Of a DNA stretch of 64,000 nucleotides, positions 35,677 to 43,379 are shown in pieces. Origin of the DNA: Microbacterium enclense. Lineage in GTDB: Bacteria; Actinomycetota; Actinomycetes; Actinomycetales; Microbacteriaceae. The stretch covers positions 1 through 64,000 of the forward strand of contig NZ_RBZY01000005.1 in assembly GCF_004022425.1 (NCBI RefSeq), read 5' to 3'. Each line of letters opens with the position of its first letter. The first letter of the stretch is position 1. The position numbers were made by a program, and so were the translations under genes. Below the pieces are notes generated by a model, which was not told the DNA's origin, searched no databases, and was given only the letters and a program-made list of their open reading frames with translations.

Positions 35677-36515
35677 TAAGCGCGCGAGAGACCGGCCGCA
35701 ACCGTCGATCGCGGACGCAGGCCGCCGATGCCGTCGAGCACGAAGTCGGGACGCAGATGCGGCTCGCACCTCACGACGTCGGCGAGCGAGGCGTCCCCCG
35801 TCAGGACCAGCGCGGACGAGATGCCCGCGTTCTTGGCCATCCGCACGTCGGTCTCGAGCCGGTCGCCCACCATCACGACCGAGCGCACCTCGGGTCCGAG
35901 CATCGCCGTGACCGCGTCGATCATGATGCGGTCGGGTTTGCCCATGTTCGCCGAGCAGCGCACCCCGGTCGTCGCCTCCAGCGCCGCCACGATCCCCGCG
36001 GCATCGGGTTCGCCGCGCCCGCCCGGGAACGGGCAGTACCGATCGGGGTTCGTGGTGACGAGGATCGCGCGCCGGTGCTGCCACAGGGCGTCGAAAGCGA
36101 TCTGGAGCTTGCGATAGTCGAAACCCCGGTCGTAGCTGGCCACGACGATGTCGATCTCGGTCGGGTCCTCGCTCACCCGGATGCCGGCGGCCTCGAGGGC
36201 TCGCACGAGCGGCGCCTCCGCGATCGGGAAGACCGTGGCGCCCGGGTGCTCGCTGCGCAGCCACGCGACCGTGCTCACGACGGTGTTCACGATCTCGCTC
36301 GGATCCACCGGGATGCCGAGGCGCTCGAGCTTCGCGACGTACATCGCCGGGTCGCGCGTGGGGTTGTTCGAGAGGAAGACGGTGCGCGCGCCGCGCGCGC
36401 GGAGATCGGCCAGCAGCTCGCGCGCGCCCGGGAGCAGCTCGTCGCCGAGGTAGACCGTTCCGTCCAGATCGAACAGGTAGGCGTCGAACCAGCCCTCGGG
36501 CCGCGCGTCAGACAT
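35676..36515 (-). CDS. HAD-IIA (NagD/AraL-like) sugar phosphatase
   Basis: A 279-aa phosphatase of the HAD subclass IIA. Motif 1 DLDGTVYLGDELLPGA, motif 2 FLSNNPTRDPAMY, the Lys motif in NMGKPDRIMIDAV and motif 4 VGDRLETDVRMAKNAG are all intact; the C2 cap lies between. Homologues include NagD and B. subtilis AraL, which dephosphorylate sugar phosphates and may remove toxic intermediates. It overlaps the FGGY kinase gene by 8 nt and follows GGAGGTGGCGC. It stops inside the E1 alpha promoter patch (TAG stop). Confidence 0.93.
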   Translation of the reverse strand: MSDARPEGWFDAYLFDLDGTVYLGDELLPGARELLADLRARGARTVFLSNNPTRDPAMYVAKLERLGIPVDPSEIVNTVVSTVAWLRSEHPGATVFPIAEAPLVRALEAAGIRVSEDPTEIDIVVASYDRGFDYRKLQIAFDALWQHRRAILVTTNPDRYCPFPGGRGEPDAAGIVAALEATTGVRCSANMGKPDRIMIDAVTAMLGPEVRSVVMVGDRLETDVRMAKNAGISSALVLTGDASLADVVRCEPHLRPDFVLDGIGGLRPRSTVAAGLSRA

Positions 36516-38007
36516 GCGCCACCTCCGCGATCCGCGGGAAGACCGGACGCAGCGCCGGGTAGATCGCGCCGTACGCGTCGAACAGGTCGTCGTAGCGCGC
36601 GGCGGCCCCCGGGTCGGGGTCGTAGCGACGACCGCGGCGCGTCATGGCCGCGACCGCCTCGGGGATGCCGGGGAACAGCCCCGCGCCGACGGCGGCGAGG
36701 ATGCCGACCCCCAGCGCCGTGGCCTCGTCGTGGCCCGCGAGGACGACGGGGCGCTGCAGGACGTCGGCGAAGATCTGGCACCACAGATCGCTGCGCGCCC
36801 CGCCGCCCATCGCCACGAACTCCGTCACCGGCGCCGGGAAATGCTCCTCGGCGCGCTCCAGACACCAGCGCAGCTCGAAGGCGATGCCCTCGAGGATCGC
36901 GCGGTAGATGTGCGCGCGCGTGTGCACTCCCCCGAATCCGACCATCGTCCCGCGCGCCCGGTGATCCCAGGTGGGGGTCAGCTGGCCGTTCCAGTACGGG
37001 ACGACGAACAGCCCCTCGGCGCCGGCGGGCACCGTCCGCGCCTGTTGCTCCCACCAGTCCTCGCGGACCACGCCCGCGGGCTCGCCCGCCGCGATCTCGT
37101 GCAGGAACCAGGTCACCATGAAGGTCCCCGCCCCGACGAACATCTCGTTGCTCACGGTCCGCGGGATCGCGCCCGACATGGCCCGGTACGAGGTGTGGGG
37201 ATGGAAGCGGGCCCCGAAGCACCCGGACACGAGTCCGGTTCCGATGTTCAGGTAGGCGTCGCCCTCGCCGCACACGGCGGCGCCGAGACCGGCCGACTGC
37301 CCGTCGCCGGAACCCGCGACCACGAGGACGTCGGTCGTGAGCCCGAGCTCCGCGGCCTCCTCGGCGCGCAGCCCCCGCAGAGGCGTGCCGGGCTCGACGA
37401 GGCGCGGCAGCACGCTCCGGTCCAGACCGAGTCCGCCGAGGATCTCGTCCGAATAGTCGCCGGCGGCCAGGTCGAGGATCCCGAGCGGGTCGGCGCTGGC
37501 GATCGAGGTCACCCACTCCCCCGTCATCCGGTGGACGAGGTAGGCGTGCACATCGGCGACGTGCGCGGTCAGAGCGAGGGACTCGGGCTCGTTCTCCGAC
37601 AGCCAATGCAGCTTGTAGAGCGCGGGCGTCGGGTTCGGCGGCTTGCCGGTCAGCTCGTGGATGCGCTCCGTCCCGACGCGGTCGACCTGGTCGCCGGCGC
37701 GGGAATCCAGCCACAGCATCGCCGGACGCACCGGGCGGTCCTCGGCATCCATCAGCGCGAAGCTCTCGCGCTGATGCGTGATCGAGAGCGCGCGGACCCG
37801 ATCGGGCCCCACCGTGCGCACGCACGCGCGGACGGCCCGCACGGTCGCGCGCCACCAATCCTCGGGGTCCTGCTCGCCCCAGCCGGGCTGCGGGATCGAC
37901 AGCGGCATGTCGCTGCGACCCTGCGCGACGGCGCGCCCGTGCCGGTCCCAGGCGACGCACTTGGCCCCGGTGGTCGAGCAGTCGACCCCGAGGACGATGT
38001 CGCTCAC
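36508..38007 (-). CDS. FGGY-family carbohydrate kinase (xylulokinase-like)
   Basis: A 499-aa sugar kinase. Phosphate motif GVDCSTTGAKCV, ITHQRESFALMD, AMLWLDSRAGDQVDRV, GSGDGQSAGLGAAVCGEG with the catalytic Asp, and MGGGARSDLWCQIFADVLQR are typical of the xylulokinase branch. GTG 38007 overlaps the AraM-like stop (GTGA). It is clearly different from the glycerol-kinase-like enzyme at 17493-19112, so the region encodes two kinases for different substrates or steps. The order AraM-like, kinase, HAD phosphatase mirrors components of the B. subtilis araABDLM operon. Confidence 0.9.
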   Translation of the reverse strand: MSDIVLGVDCSTTGAKCVAWDRHGRAVAQGRSDMPLSIPQPGWGEQDPEDWWRATVRAVRACVRTVGPDRVRALSITHQRESFALMDAEDRPVRPAMLWLDSRAGDQVDRVGTERIHELTGKPPNPTPALYKLHWLSENEPESLALTAHVADVHAYLVHRMTGEWVTSIASADPLGILDLAAGDYSDEILGGLGLDRSVLPRLVEPGTPLRGLRAEEAAELGLTTDVLVVAGSGDGQSAGLGAAVCGEGDAYLNIGTGLVSGCFGARFHPHTSYRAMSGAIPRTVSNEMFVGAGTFMVTWFLHEIAAGEPAGVVREDWWEQQARTVPAGAEGLFVVPYWNGQLTPTWDHRARGTMVGFGGVHTRAHIYRAILEGIAFELRWCLERAEEHFPAPVTEFVAMGGGARSDLWCQIFADVLQRPVVLAGHDEATALGVGILAAVGAGLFPGIPEAVAAMTRRGRRYDPDPGAAARYDDLFDAYGAIYPALRPVFPRIAEVAHV

Positions 38008-39452
38008 GCCGTCACCTCCGCGGCGACGGCCGCCCGCACGGCGTCGTCGGCGAGCGCCAGCACGGCGTCGACGTCGGCCGCGGTCCACCAGCCCGCCGCG
38101 GCGAGGAGGTCGATCACGGTCACGCGGTTGCGCATGTAGAGGCAGTTCGCCACGGCCCACCGCCAGATCTCGGGCGTGACGTGGGCGCCGAGGTCCTCTC
38201 GGCGCAGCGGCGCCCCGGCGACGGCCAGCGCACGCGCGATCGCCTCCCGGTCGGGTCGCATCGCACCGAGGCGCTGCTCCAGGGCGGCGGGGTCGGCCAG
38301 CAGGTCCAGGGGGTCGGCGGGCGCCGCGGCCCACGCCGCCCGTTTGGCCGAGTAGTCGCGCCAGCACTCCGCGCCCAACGCGCCCGAGGGGTCGCAGACC
38401 GCGAACGCCGCGCGCACCGTCGCCTCCTCATCGCCCACCGGAGGGACGACGGCGCGACCGGCCCGAGCCTGCGCGAAGAGGTGATCCCAGGCCGCCGCGG
38501 CGACCACCGACGCCACCCCCACCTGGGCACCGTGCAGCCCCACGTCGGCGCCGCGGGCCACGGCGTTCATGTCGAGCATGTGGCTGACAAGGTGTTCGAC
38601 GCCCGACAGGCAGGCCGTGGATCCGGCGATCCCGGTGCCGATGCCGCGGATGGCGAGGACGCGGGTGAGCTGCTCGACCGGCCGGGCGCGCCCCTCGCCG
38701 AGACCGGCCCCCCACTCCGCCGGATCGCCGGCGAACTCCAGCAACAGGTCGCGGGGCGTGGTGTGGAACGTCGTGTCGGTTCCGACCTGCGCGGCCAGCC
38801 ACCAGTCGGCGGGCGCGGTGAACAGCGACTGGAGCTCGCCGAAGCCGGAGGCGTTCAGCTCGACGGGGGCGGTGGCGATCACGGTCGTGTCGGCGAGCAC
38901 GACGTCGGGCCAGCGGGAGTCGATCGTCCGCTTGGCCCCCGAGCGCAGCACCACCGAGACGTTGTCGGTGAACCCGTCGACCGACGCGGCCGTCTGCACG
39001 ATCACCAGCGGGATGCCGCCCGCCCGCGCCGATGCGACCTTCGCGATGTCCGAGATCGTGCCGGACCCCACGGCCACCACGGCGTCCGCTCCGGTGACCG
39101 CGGCGGTGGCGCCGTCGAGGGCCGCGTCATCGACGTGGAGGTGGCCCGGTTCACCCAGGACCGTGGGGACGACGACGAACTCCTCCTCGAGGGCGCGGTG
39201 CACCGTCTCCTTGAGGTCGGTCTCGCCCGAGAGGATGCGGGTGGCGTCGACGAGGAGTGCGACGCTCGCGCGACCGGCGCCCTCGGGGAGCAGGGCCCGG
39301 ACGTGCGCGGGCGCGAGGGAGGCGACGTCCGGCGCGATCACCAGGGTGCGCAGCCCGAGGGGCACGAGGTCCTCAGGGCGCTCGGCATCCGCGATCGCGG
39401 CCCGGACGGCCTCGAGGTCGGTGGGGTCTGCGATGCGGGAGAACGCGCTCAT
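38004..39452 (-). CDS. AraM-like sn-glycerol-1-phosphate dehydrogenase family protein
   Basis: A 482-aa member of the Fe-ADH/dehydroquinate-synthase superfamily closest to AraM. NAD motif AVGSGTISDIAKVAS, IVQTAASVDGFTDN, metal His residues in SGVEHLVSHMLDM and LHGAQVGVAS. Where AraM-type enzymes have GxGD before the ADW motif, this protein has GFGELQSLFTAPADW, so the usual metal-binding Asp is Glu. It would reduce or oxidise a polyol phosphate/ketose phosphate pair with NAD(P). It is the promoter-proximal gene of the kinase-phosphatase unit. Confidence 0.87.
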   Translation of the reverse strand: MSAFSRIADPTDLEAVRAAIADAERPEDLVPLGLRTLVIAPDVASLAPAHVRALLPEGAGRASVALLVDATRILSGETDLKETVHRALEEEFVVVPTVLGEPGHLHVDDAALDGATAAVTGADAVVAVGSGTISDIAKVASARAGGIPLVIVQTAASVDGFTDNVSVVLRSGAKRTIDSRWPDVVLADTTVIATAPVELNASGFGELQSLFTAPADWWLAAQVGTDTTFHTTPRDLLLEFAGDPAEWGAGLGEGRARPVEQLTRVLAIRGIGTGIAGSTACLSGVEHLVSHMLDMNAVARGADVGLHGAQVGVASVVAAAAWDHLFAQARAGRAVVPPVGDEEATVRAAFAVCDPSGALGAECWRDYSAKRAAWAAAPADPLDLLADPAALEQRLGAMRPDREAIARALAVAGAPLRREDLGAHVTPEIWRWAVANCLYMRNRVTVIDLLAAAGWWTAADVDAVLALADDAVRAAVAAEVTA

Positions 39453-39483
39453 GTCCAGCCTTCGACTCTGAATCGGACGTATG

Positions 39484-39508
39484 CATATTCATTCACTAAT
39501 TGAATATG
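39484..39508 (-). promoter_or_regulatory. Perfect inverted-repeat operator before the AraM-like operon
   Basis: CATATTCA (39484-39491) and TGAATATG (39501-39508) form a perfect 8-bp inverted repeat with a 9-nt spacer, in an AT-rich patch 31 nt upstream of the AraM-like ATG. Overlapping ATTGAATATGTTT (39499-39511) closely matches 20813-20825. This is the best-formed member of the putative SorC-site set. Confidence 0.65.
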
Positions 39509-39607
39509 TTTGTTTCGTGAGTCTAGGAACGCCTCGCAGACCCGTCAAGGGGCGCGCGAGCCGCGCGACGACCGGACCGACCCGCGATCCGGCGACGAAG
39601 GGGCGGC

Positions 39608-40600
39608 TCAGCCGCGCGCGACGATCTCGATCCGGCCCCCGACGCGACGCGCGAGACAGCCGGGCAGGTCGATGGGTCCCTGGCCGTGCCAGTCGGTTGC
39701 CAGACGCGCGACCTCGAGTGTCTGCGTCCGTGTGAGGGCGACGCCGAACTCACTGTCTACGACGTAGCGCACGATGCGGTTGCGCAGTGCGGGCGGGTTG
39801 GCGGCCAGGGCCGCGACCGACACCGAGATCCCCGCCTCGGCGTGCTCGACGATGTCCTCGATCGTCTCGTCGATCATGTCCTGGAACGCGTCGGAGTCCT
39901 CCCGCAGCTGCTCGGCCGTGCGTGCGAGCGCCTCCGCGATACCGGGTCCGAGTTCGCGCTCCAGCATCGGCAGGACGGTTTCCCGCACACGTACGCGCGC
40001 GAATGCGGCGTCGAGATTGTGGGGATCGCGCCACGGGTCGAGGTTCTCGGCGAGGCACGCAGCCGCGGTCGTCTCGCGCCTCACGGCGAGCAGAGGACGC
40101 AGCCACGCCGGGCCGGTGGCATCCCTCCGCTCCGGAGCCATCCCGGCCAGACTCGCCGCCCCCGATCCGCGGGCGAGCCCGAGCAGCACCGTTTCGGCCT
40201 GATCGTCGAGGGTGTGGCCCAGCAGCACCGCGTCCGCCCCCGTCTCTGCTGCGGCACGGGCCAGGCCGAGGTACCGCGCGTCGCGCGCGGCGGCCTCGGG
40301 TCCGCCCCCGGGGTGCACCTCCACCGCCACGACGCGGGCGGCGAGCCCCAGTGCGCGCGCGACGTCGGCCGCCCTCTCCGCGATCGCGGCGGAGCCGGGC
40401 TGAAGTCCGTGATCGATCACGACGGCTTCGGCCCGGATGCCGGACCGCGGCGCCTCGAAGGCCGTCGCCGCCGCGAGCGCGAGCGAGTCCGCCCCGCCCG
40501 ACAGCGCGACCACGACGGCACCGCGACGTCCCTCGAGGCTCGCCCGCACCGCTCGGCGCACCTCCGCGACGGCGGGGTCGAGTCCAGGTCGTCGCTCCAC
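39608..40600 (-). CDS. tilS: tRNA(Ile)-lysidine synthetase
   Basis: Modifies C34 of tRNA-Ile(CAU) to lysidine, an essential step. 330 aa, typical of actinobacterial TilS. PP-loop VALSGGADSLALAAA, VIDHGLQPGS, LLGHTLDDQAETVLLGLARG, and DPWRDPHNLDAAFARVRVR are diagnostic. GTG 40600. It is divergent from ppa, which is the usual actinobacterial arrangement. Its normal downstream partner hpt is displaced to 16932-17483 by the catabolic region. Confidence 0.95.
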   Translation of the reverse strand: MERRPGLDPAVAEVRRAVRASLEGRRGAVVVALSGGADSLALAAATAFEAPRSGIRAEAVVIDHGLQPGSAAIAERAADVARALGLAARVVAVEVHPGGGPEAAARDARYLGLARAAAETGADAVLLGHTLDDQAETVLLGLARGSGAASLAGMAPERRDATGPAWLRPLLAVRRETTAAACLAENLDPWRDPHNLDAAFARVRVRETVLPMLERELGPGIAEALARTAEQLREDSDAFQDMIDETIEDIVEHAEAGISVSVAALAANPPALRNRIVRYVVDSEFGVALTRTQTLEVARLATDWHGQGPIDLPGCLARRVGGRIEIVARG

Positions 40601-40698
40601 ACGTCCACGCTAGCGGCCCGGGGCTCCGTCGCGTGGGCCGGACGGGACGCCCCGGCTAGGCTGGGCGGCGGAAAGCCACCGATCTAAGGAGCACACGT

Positions 40699-41232
40699 AT
40701 GGGCGCGTACGACGCCGTCATCGAGATCCCGCGCGGCAGCCGCGTGAAGTACGAAGTCGACCACGGCACGGGCCGGGTCTTCCTCGACCGCATCCTGTAC
40801 ACGGTGTTCGGCTACCCGGCAAACTACGGCTTCTTCGAGAACACGCTCGGCGAGGACGGCGACCCGCTGGACGTGCTGGTCCTCCTCGACCGCGACCTCT
40901 ACCCGGGCATCCTCGCCAAGGTGCGTCCCGTGGGCGTGCTGAAGATGAGCGACGAGGCCGGTGGCGACGACAAGGTCGTCGCCGTGCTGGCGAAGGACCC
41001 CCGGTGGGACCACATCCAGGATGTCGGCGACATCGACGAGTGGACGAAGAACGAGATCGCGCACTTCTTCGAGCACTACAAGGACCTCGAGCCCAACAAG
41101 TGGGTCAAGGTCGACGAGTGGGCGGATGCCGCCGAGGCCGAGCGCCTCGTCGGCGAGGCGTTCGCACGCTTCGAGGAGCACGAGGGTCAGACCAAGACGC
41201 AGGGCGAGGGCGAAGCGCCGAACACGCTCTGA
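40699..41232 (+). CDS. ppa: Inorganic pyrophosphatase (family I)
   Basis: Hydrolyses pyrophosphate to drive biosynthesis. 177 aa. The metal-binding signature DGDPLDVLVL (DxDPxD) is intact, and VKYEVDHGTGRVFLDRIL, FGYPANYGFF and ILAKVRPVGVLKMSDEAGGD match the family. AAGGAG lies 7 nt before the ATG. The last 15 residues are a polar tail. A strong terminator follows. Confidence 0.97.
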   Translation: MGAYDAVIEIPRGSRVKYEVDHGTGRVFLDRILYTVFGYPANYGFFENTLGEDGDPLDVLVLLDRDLYPGILAKVRPVGVLKMSDEAGGDDKVVAVLAKDPRWDHIQDVGDIDEWTKNEIAHFFEHYKDLEPNKWVKVDEWADAAEAERLVGEAFARFEEHEGQTKTQGEGEAPNTL

Positions 41233-41247
41233 CCCCCGGTCACGACG

Positions 41248-41274
41248 AAGCCCCCGGTCTCGGACCGGGGGCTT
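41248..41274. terminator. Strong bidirectional terminator between ppa and the M23 peptidase gene
   Basis: A 12-bp perfect stem (41248-41259 with 41263-41274) around a TCG loop, GC-rich, with AA on the left and TT on the right so it works from either side. It separates two convergent genes. Confidence 0.85.
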
Positions 41275-41283
41275 TCGGTTTGC

Positions 41284-42768
41284 TCAGACCCAGATGCCGC
41301 GATCGCGCAGCCACGTCGCGGGGTTGGTCGTCCCGCCCCACGGCGGATAGACCTCGAAGTGGAGGTGGCATCCGAACGAGTTGCCGGTCTGACCGGTCGC
41401 CGCGATCTGCTGGCCGGCCGAGACACGCTGACCGTTGGAGACGTAGATACCGCCGGGGACGATGTGCGCGTACCCCGTGCCCGACCCGTCGTCGTGCTGG
41501 ATGCGGATGTAGTTGCCGTAGCCGCCGTTGTAGCCGGCGTAGGTGACGCGGCCGCTCGCCGCGGCGTAGATCGGTGACCAGCAACTGGCGCCGAAGTCGA
41601 GGCCGAGATGCCACGTGCTCGCGCAGTAGCTCGCCCCGCACTGCCCGGAGCGAGGGCCGTAGCCCGAGGTCGTGCCGGCCGACGACGGACGCGCCCAGCC
41701 GGAGCCACCGACGTTGCCGCCGCCGCCACCGCTGTTGCCGCCACCGCCACCGCCGCCGCCGCTGTTGCCGCCGCCGCCACCTCCGCCGCCGCCTCCGCCG
41801 CCGTTGTTGGCTGCGGCGGCAGCAGCAGCAGCCGCCGCCGCGGCCGCCGCTGCCTCACGGGCTGCACGATCGCGCGCCTCGGCCTCTTCGCGGGCGCGGC
41901 GCTCGCGCTCTTCGCGTGCCTTCCGTTCCGCCTCGACGCCGGCCTGGTAGTCGGCGACGGTCTTCGCCGTCGTGTCCTGAAGGGCGGCGAGCTGGGCCTG
42001 CAGCGTGACCTGGTTCGCCTGCTGCTCGGCGAGAGCGGCCTGCGCGGCGTCGGCCGCCTGCTGCGCCGCGACCATCTTCTCTTCCGCGACCTTCTGCAGT
42101 CGGTCGCGCTCCGCCTTGGCGTCGTCCGCCTGGCTGCTGAGGTTCCTGGCGTTGTCGCGCGCGGCCACGGCCGCCGCGTACACCGAGCGGTTGCGCTCGA
42201 GCAGCTTGTCCATCGTGCCGAGCTTGGCGAGCAAGTCGTCGGCGGTGGCCGCCGAGCTCGAGAAGAAGAGGTCGAGCGACGTGTCGTCGCCGCCGCTGCG
42301 ATAGAGCTGCGCGGCCACCTTGCCGGCCCTCGTCGCCGCCTCGGTCGCCTTGGCGGTCTCGGCATCCGCCTGCGCCCGGATCTGCTGCGAGCGGTAATCG
42401 GCATCGAAGAAGGCCTGCTGAGCCGCGTAGTACTCGTCGGCCCGCGCAACGACCTCGGCCTGCGTGCGCTCGACCTCGGATTGCAGCCCCGCGATCAGCC
42501 CCTGGATACGTGTGATCTCGGCGCCCTTGGCCGCTTCGTTCGCACGAGCAGCCTCGACGTCGGCCCACGACGGATAGTCGGCGGCGAACGCGGCCGACGA
42601 GGAGACGAGCGACGGGACGGTCGCTCCGAATGCGCCCAGCGCGACCGCACCGAACGCTCCGAGTCGGAGGGCACCGCGACGATCGATCGAGGGCCAGAGC
42701 CGCGCCCGCTCCGCAGGGGTAGGCGCGCAACCGCAGTCGTCCGCGCCGACGGGGGATTCAGGCGCCAC
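41284..42768 (-). CDS. Secreted M23-family peptidoglycan endopeptidase with coiled coil
   Basis: A 494-aa cell-wall hydrolase-type protein. The N-terminus carries a twin-arginine-like signal, DRRGALRLGAFGAVALGAFG, ending near AFAA (about 62). Residues 65-300 are a long coiled coil (EIxRI, RAQADAETAKA, RKAREERERRAREEAEARDR). A run of Ala and then about 35 residues of Gly with Asn/Ser form a flexible linker. The C-terminal M23 domain has HLGLDFG, YAHIVPGGIYV and HLHFEVYPPW, the expected zinc site. The layout resembles RipA/EnvC-like or NlpD-like hydrolases activated at division. GTG start with GAGG upstream. Confidence 0.9.
   Translation of the reverse strand: MAPESPVGADDCGCAPTPAERARLWPSIDRRGALRLGAFGAVALGAFGATVPSLVSSSAAFAADYPSWADVEAARANEAAKGAEITRIQGLIAGLQSEVERTQAEVVARADEYYAAQQAFFDADYRSQQIRAQADAETAKATEAATRAGKVAAQLYRSGGDDTSLDLFFSSSAATADDLLAKLGTMDKLLERNRSVYAAAVAARDNARNLSSQADDAKAERDRLQKVAEEKMVAAQQAADAAQAALAEQQANQVTLQAQLAALQDTTAKTVADYQAGVEAERKAREERERRAREEAEARDRAAREAAAAAAAAAAAAAAANNGGGGGGGGGGGGNSGGGGGGGGNSGGGGGNVGGSGWARPSSAGTTSGYGPRSGQCGASYCASTWHLGLDFGASCWSPIYAAASGRVTYAGYNGGYGNYIRIQHDDGSGTGYAHIVPGGIYVSNGQRVSAGQQIAATGQTGNSFGCHLHFEVYPPWGGTTNPATWLRDRGIWV
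41714..41854 (-). repeat. Low-complexity Gly/Ala codon tract inside the M23 gene
   Basis: Nearly pure GCC/GCT/GTT triplets on the plus strand, encoding the poly-Gly (with Asn/Ser) linker and the poly-Ala run. The codons are partly mixed, so it is not a perfect microsatellite, but it is a likely place for slippage length changes. Confidence 0.8.
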
Positions 42769-42984
42769 GGGAATACCTCATCTCACCGGTTCGCAACTCG
42801 CACCACAGTAGCAACACGAATCACACGAACAACAGGGCGAGTTCCCGCTGCCGCGGCCCAGTCTGACGCCTCGACACGCCAGGCCGACGCAGCGCCACGC
42901 CCCGGATTGGCAATCTCGAACATCATGAAGTAGGCTCGGTCGTCGGCAAGCGAGCTCGGAAACCTCGAGTTTCAGGGTTCATCC

Positions 42985-43057
42985 GGCCCCATCGTTTAGC
43001 GGCCTAGGACGCCGCCCTTTCACGGCGGTAGCACGGGTTCGAATCCCGTTGGGGTCA
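42985..43057 (+). tRNA. tRNA-Glu (anticodon TTC)
   Basis: A 73-nt cloverleaf. Acceptor GGCCCCA (42985-42991) pairs with TGGGGTC (43050-43056), discriminator A. Anticodon stem GCCGCC/GGCGG closes the loop CTTTCAC, anticodon TTC. T-loop GGTTCGAATCC is canonical. CCA is not encoded. Confidence 0.95.
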
Positions 43058-43083
43058 CTCGCCGGTCACAATTAAACAAGCAT

Positions 43084-43157
43084 GGCCCTGTAGCGCAGTT
43101 GGTTAGCGTGCCGCCCTGTCACGGCGGAGGTCGCGGGTTCAAGTCCCGTCAGGGTCG
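43084..43157 (+). tRNA. tRNA-Asp (anticodon GTC)
   Basis: A 74-nt cloverleaf. Acceptor GGCCCTG (43084-43090) pairs with CAGGGTC (43150-43156), discriminator G. D-loop GCGCAGTTGGTTAGCGT, anticodon loop CTGTCAC with GTC, T-loop GGTTCAAGTCC. 26 nt after tRNA-Glu, probably one transcript. Confidence 0.95.
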
Positions 43158-43170
43158 CTCCATAGCGACG

Positions 43171-43193
43171 GGCCTTCTTTCGAGGAGGCCTTT
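43171..43193 (+). terminator. Weak hairpin between tRNA-Asp and tRNA-Phe
   Basis: GGCCT (43171-43175) and AGGCC (43186-43190) form a short stem followed by TTT. It could be a processing or partial termination signal in the tRNA transcript. The evidence is weak. Confidence 0.3.
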
Positions 43194-43221
43194 CGTCTAG
43201 GAAGCGGCAGACATGCCGCTC

Positions 43222-43294
43222 GGCTCTGTAGCTCAGTTGGTAGAGCGTTCGACTGAAAATCGAAAGGTCACCGGATCGATGCCGGTCGGAGCCA
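43222..43294 (+). tRNA. tRNA-Phe (anticodon GAA)
   Basis: A 73-nt cloverleaf. Acceptor GGCTCTG (43222-43228) pairs with CGGAGCC (43287-43293), discriminator A. D-loop GCTCAGTTGGTAGAGC, anticodon loop CTGAAAA with GAA, T-arm CCGGATCGATGCCGG (with the less common GATCGAT loop). Third gene of the Glu-Asp-Phe cluster. Confidence 0.95.
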
Positions 43295-43297
43295 CTG

Positions 43298-43334
43298 GAA
43301 CCCTCGCGTAGCTTCTACATCGCGGGGGTTCTTT
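43298..43334 (+). terminator. Terminator of the tRNA cluster
   Basis: An 11-bp stem with one G-T pair: GAACCCTCGCG (43298-43308) with CGCGGGGGTTC (43321-43331), then TTTC. It lies four bases after tRNA-Phe and before the convergent chrA stop. Confidence 0.75.
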
Positions 43335-43379
43335 CAATTCCCGGCGCGGAGGCGTCCCCTGATTTTGCACGCGCTGCGC

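Larger units (their letters stand above)
17493..39452. other. Catabolic gene region inserted between hpt and tilS
   Basis: About 22 kb holding only sugar/polyol-type catabolism, transport and regulation genes, bounded by housekeeping genes that are usually adjacent (tilS and hpt). All genes except the two SorC regulators point leftward. Base composition looks like the flanks and no integrase, IS or direct repeats were recognised at the ends. I read it as a lineage-specific acquisition or rearrangement; the boundary at the left is the FGGY kinase stop and at the right the AraM-like gene promoter. Confidence 0.6.

Noticed and set aside
17493-39452. An autoinducer-2 (Lsr) type system, given SorC regulators, a FGGY kinase, an aldolase and an Rbs-like importer
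   Set aside because: No LsrF or LsrG homologue is present, the aldolase is class II zinc type, and GlpD-like and E1/E2 genes do not belong to Lsr.
41714-41854. GCC-type triplet repeats as a CRISPR or microsatellite array
   Set aside because: The repeats are in frame and encode the Gly/Ala linker of the M23 peptidase; there are no spacers.
42985-43294. The tRNA cluster as an integration site for a genomic island
   Set aside because: No integrase and no repeated tRNA 3' ends are found nearby; flanking genes are ordinary.
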